DNA of 46,865 nucleotides from positions 1 to 46,865 of the forward strand of contig NZ_NMQT01000029.1 in assembly GCF_002234405.1 (NCBI RefSeq), read 5' to 3'. Every line of letters starts with the position of its first letter. Position 1 is the stretch's first letter. Under the pieces are notes generated by a model. That model saw only the letters and a list, made by a program, of their open reading frames with translations. It was not told the origin of the DNA and searched no databases. The position numbers and the translations under genes are program-made. Of the stretch, positions 7,963 to 16,911 are shown one piece after another. Origin of the DNA: Amycolatopsis thailandensis (GTDB taxonomy: Bacteria > Actinomycetota > Actinomycetes > Mycobacteriales > Pseudonocardiaceae).

Positions 7963-8819
7963 GACTCCTCCAACAACAGCAGTCCTCGCTCGACCTCGGC
8001 CGGCACCACCCGGCGTTCCCGCAGCACCCACGGGATCCCCCGCGCCGCCTCGGCCACGGCCGCGACGGTCGCCCGGTCGAGAGGCGCGGAGCGCAGGACG
8101 ACGGCCATGCGGCGCACGGCACTCCGCAGTGGACGCCTCAGCCACAAGGTCCAGAGCGTGTTCCTGATACCCAGCTGACGGCGCCGTCGCGAGTCGCGGA
8201 CCTTCGAGGGGGCGTGGTGGATCACCATCTCCTGGTCCCAGCACATCCACCAGCCCCCTGCCGCGAGGTCGAGGGCGAACAGTTCTTCCTCTCCCCCGAG
8301 CCACATTCGTTCCGAGAACCCACCCACCTGGTGGAAGGCGCGGACCCGGACAGCCGAGAGACCGGCCATGACGCCCAGCAGTGCGGGTCCGGGCAACCAG
8401 TCCGGACCGGGGATGGGCGAATGCCGCAGTTCCGGTGTGATCGGGTCTTCGGTCAGCTCCGGCGCCACCAGGCACCGGCCCGTCGTCACCGCGAGGCCGG
8501 GGTACCGATCGAGCCTGTCCGCGGCCCGCCGCAACGAGCCCGGCTGCCATCGGGTGTCGTCGTCGCAGAAGGCGACATACGGGGTGGTCACCTCGCGGAC
8601 GGCGACGTTGCGTGCGACGGCGCCGAGGTTACGGCTCGACCGGATCACCCGTACCGAAGGGAAACCCTCTTCGACCGCGTCCGCCGTCCCGTCGGTGGAG
8701 GCGTTGTCCACCAGCACGATCGGTGCGGCGTCGGGCAGGGCGGTCATCGCGCGGAGTGTCTCCAGCACCTGGGCGCGCCGTTCGTGCGTGATCACCACGA
8801 CCGTGATCCGATCCTCCAC
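7926..8819 (-). CDS. Glycosyltransferase family 2 (third gene of minus operon)
   Basis: A 297-residue GT-A enzyme. It begins ITVVVITHERRAQVLETL, has VLVDNASTDGTADAV for nucleotide binding, and CDDDTRW as the metal-binding acidic motif near residue 90. Later parts read GPALLGVMAGLSAVR and WLGGEEELFALDLAAGGW, as in rhamnosyl- and galactofuranosyl-like GT2 enzymes. It starts with GTG one base after the stop of the upstream GT2 paralogue, so translation is coupled. The two GT2 proteins align along their full length and look like a tandem duplication. Cytosolic, acting on a lipid- or glycan-linked acceptor by inference. Confidence 0.9.
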   Translation of the reverse strand: MEDRITVVVITHERRAQVLETLRAMTALPDAAPIVLVDNASTDGTADAVEEGFPSVRVIRSSRNLGAVARNVAVREVTTPYVAFCDDDTRWQPGSLRRAADRLDRYPGLAVTTGRCLVAPELTEDPITPELRHSPIPGPDWLPGPALLGVMAGLSAVRVRAFHQVGGFSERMWLGGEEELFALDLAAGGWWMCWDQEMVIHHAPSKVRDSRRRRQLGIRNTLWTLWLRRPLRSAVRRMAVVLRSAPLDRATVAAVAEAARGIPWVLRERRVVPAEVERGLLLLEESQRDSAARRYVG

Positions 8820-8820
8820 T

Positions 8821-9693
8821 TCAGTCTCCCTGCGCGTGTTCGAGAACCCGGATCTGGCGCTCCACCCCGGCGGGCAGCGGCCGGCGCTCGGCGAGCGCCG
8901 ACGGCAAGCGCCGCAGCGCCCCGGCGAGTGCGCCCAGCACTCCCGGCTCTCGCGGAACCCTCTTCAGAATCCGCAACCCCTCGGCCACACAGTGGCGGCC
9001 AGGTCGTCGCAACACGGTGATCAGCAGCCTGTTGCGCAGCTCGACGCGCTCGCGCCAGCGCTGCGGAGGCCGTGACGCGGAAGGATGATGATGGGCTCGC
9101 ACGGCGTCCACGTAGCAGAGCCGCCAGCCGTGCGCGGCGAGGTCGTAGGACAGCAGCCTTTCCTCCGCGCCGAAATGCAGCAGCGGATTGAATCCCTCCA
9201 CCTGGAGATAGGCTTCGCGCCGGACGATGGCGGAGCAGGCCAGGAATCCGAGCACGGCCGGGCCGGGCAGTCCGGCGGGACGTCCCAAGGGGCTGTCCGC
9301 CATCAGGGGGACGACTGGATCTTCCCGTTCCTCTTCGCCGACAAGGGTTTTCGCCGCCACCAGTCCGACGTCGGCGTGTCCGTCGAGGATCCGTTCGGAC
9401 TCGGTGAGAGCGTCTTCGGCCCACCAGGAGTCGTCATCGCTGAAGGCCACATAAGGCGTCCGCGCCAGTGCCACACCGAGATTGCGTGCCGCGACGCCGA
9501 TGTTGCGCGGCAACCGGACCACGTGCACGCCGGGGAACTCGGCGGCCCGGTCCGCGGTGCCGTCGGAAGAGCCGTTGTCGACCACGATGACCGGCGGCAC
9601 CGGCCGCAACGCCGTCAAGGCGGTCAACGTCCGTTCCAGTTCGGTCACCCGGTCGCGGGTGGCGACCACGACCGTCGTCCGTGCCCCCGTCAT
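8821..9693 (-). CDS. Glycosyltransferase family 2 (second gene of minus operon)
   Basis: A 290-residue GT-A enzyme. It starts MTGARTTVVVATRDRVTELE and shows IVVDNGSSDGTAD, FSDDDSWWAE and FGAEERLLSYDLAAHGWRLC. It is the close paralogue of the downstream GT2. The ATG at 9693 overlaps the TGA of the pyruvyl transferase in an ATGA, which fixes the start; a longer frame reaching 9807 would run far into that gene. The paired GT2 genes suggest two linkages of the same kind, for example a repeating disaccharide; that is inference. Confidence 0.9.
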   Translation of the reverse strand: MTGARTTVVVATRDRVTELERTLTALTALRPVPPVIVVDNGSSDGTADRAAEFPGVHVVRLPRNIGVAARNLGVALARTPYVAFSDDDSWWAEDALTESERILDGHADVGLVAAKTLVGEEEREDPVVPLMADSPLGRPAGLPGPAVLGFLACSAIVRREAYLQVEGFNPLLHFGAEERLLSYDLAAHGWRLCYVDAVRAHHHPSASRPPQRWRERVELRNRLLITVLRRPGRHCVAEGLRILKRVPREPGVLGALAGALRRLPSALAERRPLPAGVERQIRVLEHAQGD

Positions 9694-10577
9694 CGCACCG
9701 GTCCGCTCTTGAGCGTCTCGACCAGATCCCGTACGAGACCGTCGCCGGTCGGCAGCGCGCGAAGGGCGGCCACCGACCTTCCCTGGACCGAAGAACACCA
9801 GCGCCACCAGGAATCGAGGAGGTTAGTGTCGCCGCTCTCCGCCGCGGAAACCAGCGCGGGCCAGCCGAGGGCGTCGGCCTGCGCGCTGACCTTCCCCCCG
9901 CCGTCGACCGGGTCCACGGCCAGCACCGGGATCCCCGCCCGGAGGCCCAGCACCAGACCGTGCAGCCGCGTCGTCACCACGACGTCGAGATGCGACAGGA
10001 TCGAGGTGAACTGATCGGGTGTCTCACAACGCTCCCAGTCGGAGTGAGCGAGCCGGGTGTCGAGCGGGATCCTGGCGCAGTCGACGCCGGCGATCCATTC
10101 GGTCACCGAAGTGTGGACCTCCGCGTGACGGCCCGCCGACCCGTACTCGCCTTGCCCCGGCGCCAGGATGACCCCGGTGACCAGCACCTCGTCGGTCCTC
10201 GCGCCGAGGGAGAGGTCCGGGGTGCCGATGCCGTCGTGATCGCGGGCGAACACCCGGTCGAACCCCGTGACCGCGTCGTCGGCCGGGTCGATCACGGAGA
10301 CGCCGACGGCGATCCGGCAGCAGTGGGCGAATCGCCGGTGCACCTCCCGCACCTGCCGGCCGTGCGCGGGCCCGCAGACGAACACGACGTGGCTGTACCT
10401 CGCCGGATCCACCTCCTCGTAGCTCAACTCGTCCGGACGGTAGACAGGGCTCCAGGCCAGATCGTGCGGCAGCCCGATGGTCGAAAGGACCTCGCCAACC
10501 TCACGCATGGCGAGCACATCCCCGGCGGTCGCCTCGCCGTGCCGGAAACTCGCCCAGCTGATCACCAGTGCACGCAT
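9690..10577 (-). CDS. Polysaccharide pyruvyl transferase family protein
   Basis: A 295-residue protein with the layout of the polysaccharide pyruvyl transferase family: RALVISWASFRHGEATAGD at the N-terminus, a central FVCGPAHG strand, and the C-terminal LDVVVTTRLHGLVLGLRAG plus IPVLAVDPVDGGGK. Known: members transfer a pyruvyl ketal from phosphoenolpyruvate to glycan sugars, although some relatives act as glycosyltransferases. It leads a three-gene minus operon with two GT2 enzymes. A GGGTAA box ends nine bases before the ATG, predicting a leaderless mRNA. Confidence 0.85.
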   Translation of the reverse strand: MRALVISWASFRHGEATAGDVLAMREVGEVLSTIGLPHDLAWSPVYRPDELSYEEVDPARYSHVVFVCGPAHGRQVREVHRRFAHCCRIAVGVSVIDPADDAVTGFDRVFARDHDGIGTPDLSLGARTDEVLVTGVILAPGQGEYGSAGRHAEVHTSVTEWIAGVDCARIPLDTRLAHSDWERCETPDQFTSILSHLDVVVTTRLHGLVLGLRAGIPVLAVDPVDGGGKVSAQADALGWPALVSAAESGDTNLLDSWWRWCSSVQGRSVAALRALPTGDGLVRDLVETLKSGPVR

Positions 10578-10586
10578 ATCCGTGGC

Positions 10587-10611
10587 TTACCCGGCTGTAC
10601 CCGGTTCACAC
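10587..10611 (-). promoter_or_regulatory. SigB/SigF-type promoter, leaderless output
   Basis: On the minus strand: GTGT, 15 bases, GGGTAA, then nine bases to the ATG of the pyruvyl transferase at 10577. A second GGGTAC lies inside the spacer but has no matching upstream box. It is divergent from, and almost abuts, the plus-strand site at 10614-10638. Confidence 0.65.
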
Positions 10612-10613
10612 CG

Positions 10614-10638
10614 GTTTTTTCCGGCCCGGACCGGGTAG
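10614..10638 (+). promoter_or_regulatory. SigB/SigF-type promoter, leaderless output
   Basis: GTTT, 15 bases, GGGTAG, then eight bases to the ATG at 10647. No ribosome binding site lies between, so the UXS-like gene is probably read from a leaderless mRNA. Confidence 0.7.
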
Positions 10639-10646
10639 CCGCCGAC

Positions 10647-11594
<948 letters not shown>

Positions 11595-11649
11595 TCCCCC
11601 GCGGAGACGCTTCGCTGAGTAGCGACGTCCTGGGCATTCGCGCGGCGTC

Positions 11650-11674
11650 GTTTATCCCCGACTCCACCGGGTAG
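11650..11674 (+). promoter_or_regulatory. SigB/SigF-type promoter candidate
   Basis: GTTT, 15 bases, GGGTAG, 56 bases ahead of the carbamoyltransferase GTG. The six-gene run down to 18220 could be read from here. Confidence 0.7.
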
Positions 11675-11730
11675 CGCTAAAAGAGCAAGCGCGGGTCACG
11701 GCCCGTGTCTCCGACCGGAGAGGTGGCCCG

Positions 11731-13353
11731 GTGCGCATTCTCGGTATCAACGCCGTCTTCCACGACCCGGCCGCGGCACTCGTCATCGACGGCGAGATCG
11801 TGGCGGCCGCGGAGGAGGAACGGTTCAGCCAGCGCAAACACGGCAAACGACCAGTGCCCTTCTCCGCTTGGGAACAACCCGCCGAGGCGGCCGCGTGGTG
11901 TCTCGCCGAAGCGGGTATCGCGCCGCAGGATCTCGACGCCGTCGGCTATTCCTACGATCCGGCGCTCGTCGAACCCGGACTGGTGGGGCACGACGGCAAG
12001 AACGAATGTCTCCGCACCGATTTCGCCCGCCGCGCACCCGCTTTCCTCAAAGCCGCGCTGCCCGGGCTGGATCCCGCGAACGTCCGGTTCGTCCGGCACC
12101 ATGTCGCGCACGCCGCCTCGGCCGCGTTCGCCGCCCCGTTCGAGGACTGCGCCGTGCTGGTCGCCGACGGCCGTGGTGAGAGTACGTCCTATCTCGCGGG
12201 CGAATACCGCGACGGCGAATTCGAGGAACTCGCCGAGCAGCGGCTCCCGCATTCACTCGGGTTGATGTACGAGGACCTGACCGAACACCTCGGTTTCGCC
12301 CGCTCCAGCGACGAGTACAAGGTGATGGCCTTGGCCTCGTACGGGAAACCGCGCTTTCTCGGCCGGATCGCCGAGAGCGTGCAGGTCAACGGAATGGGGT
12401 TTCGCACCGACGAGATCGACTGGTCCTCGTTCGCCCCGGCCGTCGAGCCCGGTCAGGAACCCGGACGCGAGCACGCGGATCTGACCGCGAGTGTCCAGCG
12501 CTGTCTGGAGGACGTGCTGCTGGAACTGGCGGGGAAGCTCCACGAGCACACCGGCCGGGCCGATCTGGCGATGGCGGGCGGGATCGCCCTCAACTGCGTC
12601 GCCAACACCCGGCTCCACGCCGAGGGCCCGTTCGACCGGATCTGGGTCCAGCCCGCCGCCGGTGACGCCGGCACCGCGCTCGGCGCGGCCCTGCAACTCG
12701 CGGCGGACTTCGGCGACCGGACCAAGCCGATGTCCGGCGCCGACCTCGGGCGCGGCTGGACCGACGCGCAACTGGAGAACGCCCTGCGGACCGCGAACGT
12801 GCGGTACGAGCGGCCGGACGACGTCGCCGAGTCGGTCGCCGAGGCCTTGGCCGAGGACCGGATCGTGGCGTGGTTCCAAGGCCGGTCCGAATTCGGGCCG
12901 CGCGCGCTCGGTCATCGTTCGCTGCTCGCCCATCCCGGCCACGAGGCCAATCTCGAACGGATCAACGACGTCAAGGGCCGGGAGCAGTTCCGCCCGGTCG
13001 CCCCGATGGTGCTCGCCGAACGCGCCGGCGAGATCTTCTCCCGAGGGCCGCTTCCCAGCCCGTACATGCTTTTCGTACACGATGTCGCTCCACAGTGGAG
13101 GGACCGGATCCCGGCGGTGACCCATGTCGACGGCACCGCCCGCGTACAGACCGTGGACCCCGCGCAGGAGCCGCTCGTCGCGAGGATGCTCGATGCGTTC
13201 GAACGACGCACCGGGGTACCCGCGGTCGTCAACACCAGCCTCAACACGGCGGGCAGGCCGATGGTCGACTCGCCGAGGGACGCGCTCGAATGTTTCGGTT
13301 CGGCGCCCATCGACCTGCTCGCGCTCGGACCTTTCGTGGTCCGCCGCCCCTGA
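11731..13353 (+). CDS. Carbamoyltransferase (NodU/CmcH family)
   Basis: A 540-residue protein. The N-terminal Kae1-like domain begins RILGINAVFHDPAAALVIDG and has HHVAHAASAAF, histidines that bind metal and carbamoyladenylate. The C-terminal YrdC-like part has WFQGRSEFGPRALGHRS and later NTSLNTAGRPMVDSP. Known: these enzymes use carbamoyl phosphate and ATP to carbamoylate a sugar or other hydroxyl. In a glycan island the target is probably a sugar. The GTG start follows GGAGAGG. It heads six same-strand genes joined by short gaps or overlaps: gmhA, hldE, an SDR, a GT9 and ugd. Confidence 0.92.
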   Translation: MRILGINAVFHDPAAALVIDGEIVAAAEEERFSQRKHGKRPVPFSAWEQPAEAAAWCLAEAGIAPQDLDAVGYSYDPALVEPGLVGHDGKNECLRTDFARRAPAFLKAALPGLDPANVRFVRHHVAHAASAAFAAPFEDCAVLVADGRGESTSYLAGEYRDGEFEELAEQRLPHSLGLMYEDLTEHLGFARSSDEYKVMALASYGKPRFLGRIAESVQVNGMGFRTDEIDWSSFAPAVEPGQEPGREHADLTASVQRCLEDVLLELAGKLHEHTGRADLAMAGGIALNCVANTRLHAEGPFDRIWVQPAAGDAGTALGAALQLAADFGDRTKPMSGADLGRGWTDAQLENALRTANVRYERPDDVAESVAEALAEDRIVAWFQGRSEFGPRALGHRSLLAHPGHEANLERINDVKGREQFRPVAPMVLAERAGEIFSRGPLPSPYMLFVHDVAPQWRDRIPAVTHVDGTARVQTVDPAQEPLVARMLDAFERRTGVPAVVNTSLNTAGRPMVDSPRDALECFGSAPIDLLALGPFVVRRP

Positions 13354-13368
13354 CCCTGGAGGTGTGCC

Positions 13369-13932
13369 GTGATCGAAGAACACTTCGCCGCATTGAGCGA
13401 AGCCGCAGGGAAATCCGTTTCCTGGGGACCGAAGATCGTGGGCTGGGGTGATCATCTGGCGGCGGTCCTGTCTTCCGGCGGGCGACTGCTCGCCTGCGGC
13501 AACGGCGGGAGCGCCGCGGAGGCACAGCACCTCACCGGGGAGCTGGTGGGCCGTTTCCGCAACGACCGGCGGCCGTTCTCGGCGATCGCCCTGCACGCGG
13601 ACACCTCCGCGGCCACGGCGATCGCCAACGACTACGGCGACCACGAGCTGTTCGCGCGGCAGGTACGCGCGCACGGCCGCCCCGGTGACGTCCTCGTCTG
13701 CCTGTCGACCAGCGGCGGCAGCCAGAACGTCGTCGCGGCGGCGAAAGCCGCGCACGAGGAAGGGGTCACGACCTGGGCGCTGACCGGCCCCTCCCCCAAC
13801 CCGCTCGCCGCGCTCTGCGACGACGCGATCCCGGTGGAGGCGCCGTCGATGGCCACCGTCCAGGAGATCCACCTGGCCCTGGTGCACGCCTTGTGCACGG
13901 CGCTGGACGACGCACTCGGGGTGCCCACGTGA
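13369..13932 (+). CDS. gmhA: Sedoheptulose-7-phosphate isomerase-like SIS protein
   Basis: A 187-residue single SIS-domain protein with the GmhA signature: CGNGGSAAEAQHLTGELVGR near residue 44, then CLSTSGGSQNVVAAAKAA and a C-terminal TVQEIHLALVHALC helix. Known reaction: sedoheptulose 7-phosphate to D-glycero-D-manno-heptose 7-phosphate, the first step of NDP-heptose synthesis. The GTG start lies 15 bases after the carbamoyltransferase stop, with GGAGG ahead. The stop overlaps the GTG of hldE (GTGA). Finding gmhA directly beside hldE strongly supports the heptose reading over a generic SIS role. DiaA-like function is the alternative. Confidence 0.88.
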   Translation: MIEEHFAALSEAAGKSVSWGPKIVGWGDHLAAVLSSGGRLLACGNGGSAAEAQHLTGELVGRFRNDRRPFSAIALHADTSAATAIANDYGDHELFARQVRAHGRPGDVLVCLSTSGGSQNVVAAAKAAHEEGVTTWALTGPSPNPLAALCDDAIPVEAPSMATVQEIHLALVHALCTALDDALGVPT

Positions 13933-15287
13933 GGCCGCTGGTCGTGGTGGGCGACGCCTTGCTGGACGTGGACGTCGACGGCGTCTCGGACCGGCTCTGC
14001 CCGGACGCGCCGGTGCCCGTGGTCGACCTGGTCCGCGAATGGCGGCGGCCGGGTGGCGCGGGACTGGCCGCTCTGCTCGCGGCACGCTCCACCGCCGAGG
14101 TCGTCCTGATCGCCCCGATGGGTGACGACCAGGCGGGCCACGCCCTGGCCGGTCTGCTGGAACGCGAGGTCGGGCTGGTCCGGATGCCGTTACGCGGCAC
14201 CACCGTCACCAAGACGCGGGTGCGGGCCGCCGGGCAGTCGCTGGTCCGGCTCGACAGCGGCGACGGCGAGGCCGAGACCGCTCCCCTGACCGGCGAGGTG
14301 CGGGACACGCTGCGGTCGGCGGGGGCGATCCTCGTCGCCGACTACGGCCGCGGCATCACCGGACACCCGGAGCTGCGGCGGCTGCTGGGCGGACTGGCCG
14401 GGGAGATCCCGGTCGTCTGGGATCCGCATCCCCGCGGCGCCGTGCCCGTCGGCGGGATCCGGCTGGCCACCCCGAATCTCGCCGAGGCCGAGCAGTGCAC
14501 CGGGACGCGGGCCGACGCCGGGGAGCTGGCCGAGCTGATGCGAGCGGCGTGGGACGCCGGCGCGGTCAGCGTCACCACGGGTTCGCAGGGGGCGGTCCTC
14601 ACCGAAGGCGGGCACCTCACGGTGTTCCGGCCGCCACCCGGCATCGTCGCCAAGGACACCTGCGGCGCGGGCGACCGGTTCGCTTCCGCCGCCACCGCCG
14701 CGCTCCTCGCCGGAGCGACCACGGCCGAAGCGGTGGCCGCGGGGGTCGACACGGCCGCGCGTTTCGTCGCGACGGGCGGCGCCGCCACACTGTCTACTGT
14801 GGACAGCGCTCCGGTGCGGGATTCCCTGCCTGCCGGCACGTCGGCGTTCGACGTCGCCGCACGGACCCGCGCGCGTGGCGGCAGGCTGGTCGCCACCGGT
14901 GGCTGCTTCGATCTGCTGCACCCCGGCCACGCGAGCCTCCTGCGGCAAGCACGCGCCCTGGGCGACGCGCTCGTCGTCTGCCTCAACTCCGATGAATCGG
15001 TCCGCGGGCTGAAGGGACCGGGACGGCCGATCGTGGCCGCCCGCGACCGGGCCCGGCTGCTCACCGAACTCGGTTCCGTCGACGCCGTGGCGGTGTTCGA
15101 CGAACCCGATCCAGCCGCGTTGCTGGACCGCCTGCGCCCGGACGTCTGGGTCAAGGGCGGCGACTACGCGGACACGGAACTCCCCGAAAGCGCCGTGGTG
15201 CACCGGCACGGCGGCGAAATCGTCCTGATCCCGACCATCCGCGGCTATTCCACCTCCCGGCTGGTGGCCGCGGCGGAAGGAGCATGA
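13929..15287 (+). CDS. hldE: Bifunctional heptose-7-phosphate kinase/heptose-1-phosphate adenylyltransferase
   Basis: A 452-residue two-domain enzyme. Residues about 1-305 form a PfkB/RfaE-I kinase: VVVGDALLDVDVDGVSDRLC, then APVPVVDLV, RRPGGAG, and the C-terminal anion-hole motif DTCGAGDRF near residue 244. Residues about 315-452 form a nucleotidyltransferase with GGCFDLLHPGHASLLRQA (HxGH catalytic motif) and RPDVWVKGGDY. Known: HldE phosphorylates C1 and, after GmhB removes the C7 phosphate, adenylylates the heptose to ADP-D-glycero-beta-D-manno-heptose. The start is the GTG in GTGA overlapping gmhA. Both domains keep their catalytic motifs, so the gene looks intact. Confidence 0.92.
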   Translation: MRPLVVVGDALLDVDVDGVSDRLCPDAPVPVVDLVREWRRPGGAGLAALLAARSTAEVVLIAPMGDDQAGHALAGLLEREVGLVRMPLRGTTVTKTRVRAAGQSLVRLDSGDGEAETAPLTGEVRDTLRSAGAILVADYGRGITGHPELRRLLGGLAGEIPVVWDPHPRGAVPVGGIRLATPNLAEAEQCTGTRADAGELAELMRAAWDAGAVSVTTGSQGAVLTEGGHLTVFRPPPGIVAKDTCGAGDRFASAATAALLAGATTAEAVAAGVDTAARFVATGGAATLSTVDSAPVRDSLPAGTSAFDVAARTRARGGRLVATGGCFDLLHPGHASLLRQARALGDALVVCLNSDESVRGLKGPGRPIVAARDRARLLTELGSVDAVAVFDEPDPAALLDRLRPDVWVKGGDYADTELPESAVVHRHGGEIVLIPTIRGYSTSRLVAAAEGA

Positions 15288-15973
15288 TGCGTCCTCTCGG
15301 CAACGTCCTGATCACCGGCGGTGCCTCCGGCCTCGGCGCGGCGGTGGTCGACGCCGTCCGCGAGGCGGGCGGCACCCCGCTCGTCATAGACCGCGCGGAG
15401 CCCGCGGCGGACGTCCTTTTCGCGCGGGCCGATCTGGCGGACTCCGCCGCCGCCGCGACCGCCGTCGACGAACTGGCCGAACGCGCGGGCGGCCTGGACG
15501 GCGTGTTCACCGCGGCGGGCACCGACGCCTGCGGACCGCTCGACGAAGTGACCACGGAGGACTGGGAACGGGTGGTCAAGGTCAACCTGTTCGGCACGGC
15601 CGCGGTCGTCCGCGCGGCCCTGCCCCATCTGCGGCTGAGCCACGGCACGGTGGTGACCTGCGCGTCAACCCTGGGCCTGCGGGTCGCGGGCGACGCGAGT
15701 GCCTACTGCGCCTCGAAATTCGGCATCGTCGGGTTCACGAGGGCACTGGCCATGGAACTGGCAGGCCGGGTGGGCGTGACGATGCTCGTCCCCGGCGGGA
15801 TGCACACCGCGTTCTTCGACGACCGCGCCGCCCGGTACAAGCCGCCGCCCGACGCGAAACTGAACCGGCCCGAGCACGTCGCCGCCTCCGTGGTGTTCGC
15901 GCTTTCCCAGCCGCCCGGCTGTGAGGTCCGCGAACTCGTGGTGTGCGCTTCCGAGGAAGGGTCGTGGCCGTGA
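15284..15973 (+). CDS. SDR family oxidoreductase in the heptose operon
   Basis: A 229-residue classical SDR with ITGGASGLGAAVVDAV at the N-terminus, a serine-rich strand with TCASTLGLRV, and catalytic YCASK near residue 142. It is short, and its C-terminus lacks much of the usual substrate loop. The ATG overlaps the hldE stop (ATGA), and the next gene overlaps its own stop, so it is locked into the operon. A dedicated reductase or epimerase step on the heptose or another sugar is plausible, but a classical SDR is not the usual HldD family, so the role is unknown. Confidence 0.87.
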   Translation: MMRPLGNVLITGGASGLGAAVVDAVREAGGTPLVIDRAEPAADVLFARADLADSAAAATAVDELAERAGGLDGVFTAAGTDACGPLDEVTTEDWERVVKVNLFGTAAVVRAALPHLRLSHGTVVTCASTLGLRVAGDASAYCASKFGIVGFTRALAMELAGRVGVTMLVPGGMHTAFFDDRAARYKPPPDAKLNRPEHVAASVVFALSQPPGCEVRELVVCASEEGSWP

Positions 15974-16911
15974 GCGGCGGCATCCTGGTACTCCGCGCGC
16001 TCGGCCTCGGTGACCTGCTCACCGCGGTCCCCGCCCTGCGGGCACTTCGCCGCGCCTTCGAGAACGAGCGGCTGGTGCTGGCCGCCCCCGAGAATTTGCG
16101 GGACATCGTCGAGTTGATCGACGCGGTGGACGAACTGCTCCCGACCGCGGGCCTCGGCGAGCTGTCGTGGCCGGGCGAACCCCCGCGGCTGGCGGTCAAC
16201 CTGCACGGCCGCGGCCCGGAGAGCATCCACGATCTGCTCGCGAAGGACCCGGTCGAAGTGATCACCCACCGGCATCCGGACTTCCCCGGCCTCGACGGCC
16301 CGGAGTGGCCCGCCGACGTCCACGAGGTCGACCGCTGGTGCCGCCTGCTGGAGGCCGCCAGGATCCCGGCCGATCGGGCCGACCTCGCCCTGCCGCCGCC
16401 ACCCGGACCGAGTCCGGCGCCCGGCGCGGTGGTGATCCATCCCGGTGCCGCGTTCGCGGCCCGGCGCTGGCCCGCCGAACGGTACGCGCGGGTGGCGCGG
16501 GAACTGGCCGGAGAACATCGGGTGGTGGTCACCGGCAGCGCCGCCGAAGCGGCCCTCGTCCGCGAGGTCACCGACCAGGCGGGCCTCCCCGCGGACGCCG
16601 CCCTCACCGAGGACACCGGACTCGCCGAACTGGCCTCGACCGTGGCCGAGGCCTCCCTCGTCCTCTGTGGTGACACCGGCGTCGGTCATCTCGCCACCGC
16701 TTACGGCACGCCGTCGGTCCTGCTGTTCGGCCCGACCCCGCCCCGCCTCTGGGGCCCGCCGCCCGAGGCATGGCAGCACACGGTGCTCTGGGTGGGCGAC
16801 GTCGGCGACCCACACGCGGCCGAGCCGGACGCGGGCCTGTTGCTGCTGCACGAGGAACGGGTGCTCAGCGCGGCGAGCGAACTGCTCCGGACGGGCGTGG
16901 CCCATGGTTGA
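15970..16911 (+). CDS. Glycosyltransferase family 9 (heptosyltransferase-like), first copy
   Basis: A 313-residue GT-B protein of the ADP-heptose:LPS heptosyltransferase family. Seen: ILVLRALGLGDLLTAVPALR at the N-terminus, VVIHPGAAFAARRWPAERYA in the middle, and LCGDTGVGHLATAYGTPSV at the C-terminus. The last is the classic GT9 donor-site signature. I start it at the GTG overlapping the preceding TGA, nine bases after GAGGAAGG; a GTG two codons earlier is possible. Known donors for the family are ADP-heptoses, which fits gmhA-hldE directly upstream. The acceptor is unknown, since actinomycetes lack LPS. Confidence 0.9.
   Translation: MSGGILVLRALGLGDLLTAVPALRALRRAFENERLVLAAPENLRDIVELIDAVDELLPTAGLGELSWPGEPPRLAVNLHGRGPESIHDLLAKDPVEVITHRHPDFPGLDGPEWPADVHEVDRWCRLLEAARIPADRADLALPPPPGPSPAPGAVVIHPGAAFAARRWPAERYARVARELAGEHRVVVTGSAAEAALVREVTDQAGLPADAALTEDTGLAELASTVAEASLVLCGDTGVGHLATAYGTPSVLLFGPTPPRLWGPPPEAWQHTVLWVGDVGDPHAAEPDAGLLLLHEERVLSAASELLRTGVAHG

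Noticed and set aside
12253..14085. A 610-codon minus-strand frame opposite the carbamoyltransferase and gmhA
   Set aside because: It is the antisense of genes with full family motifs; the composition is Arg/Gly/Pro-rich with no domain.
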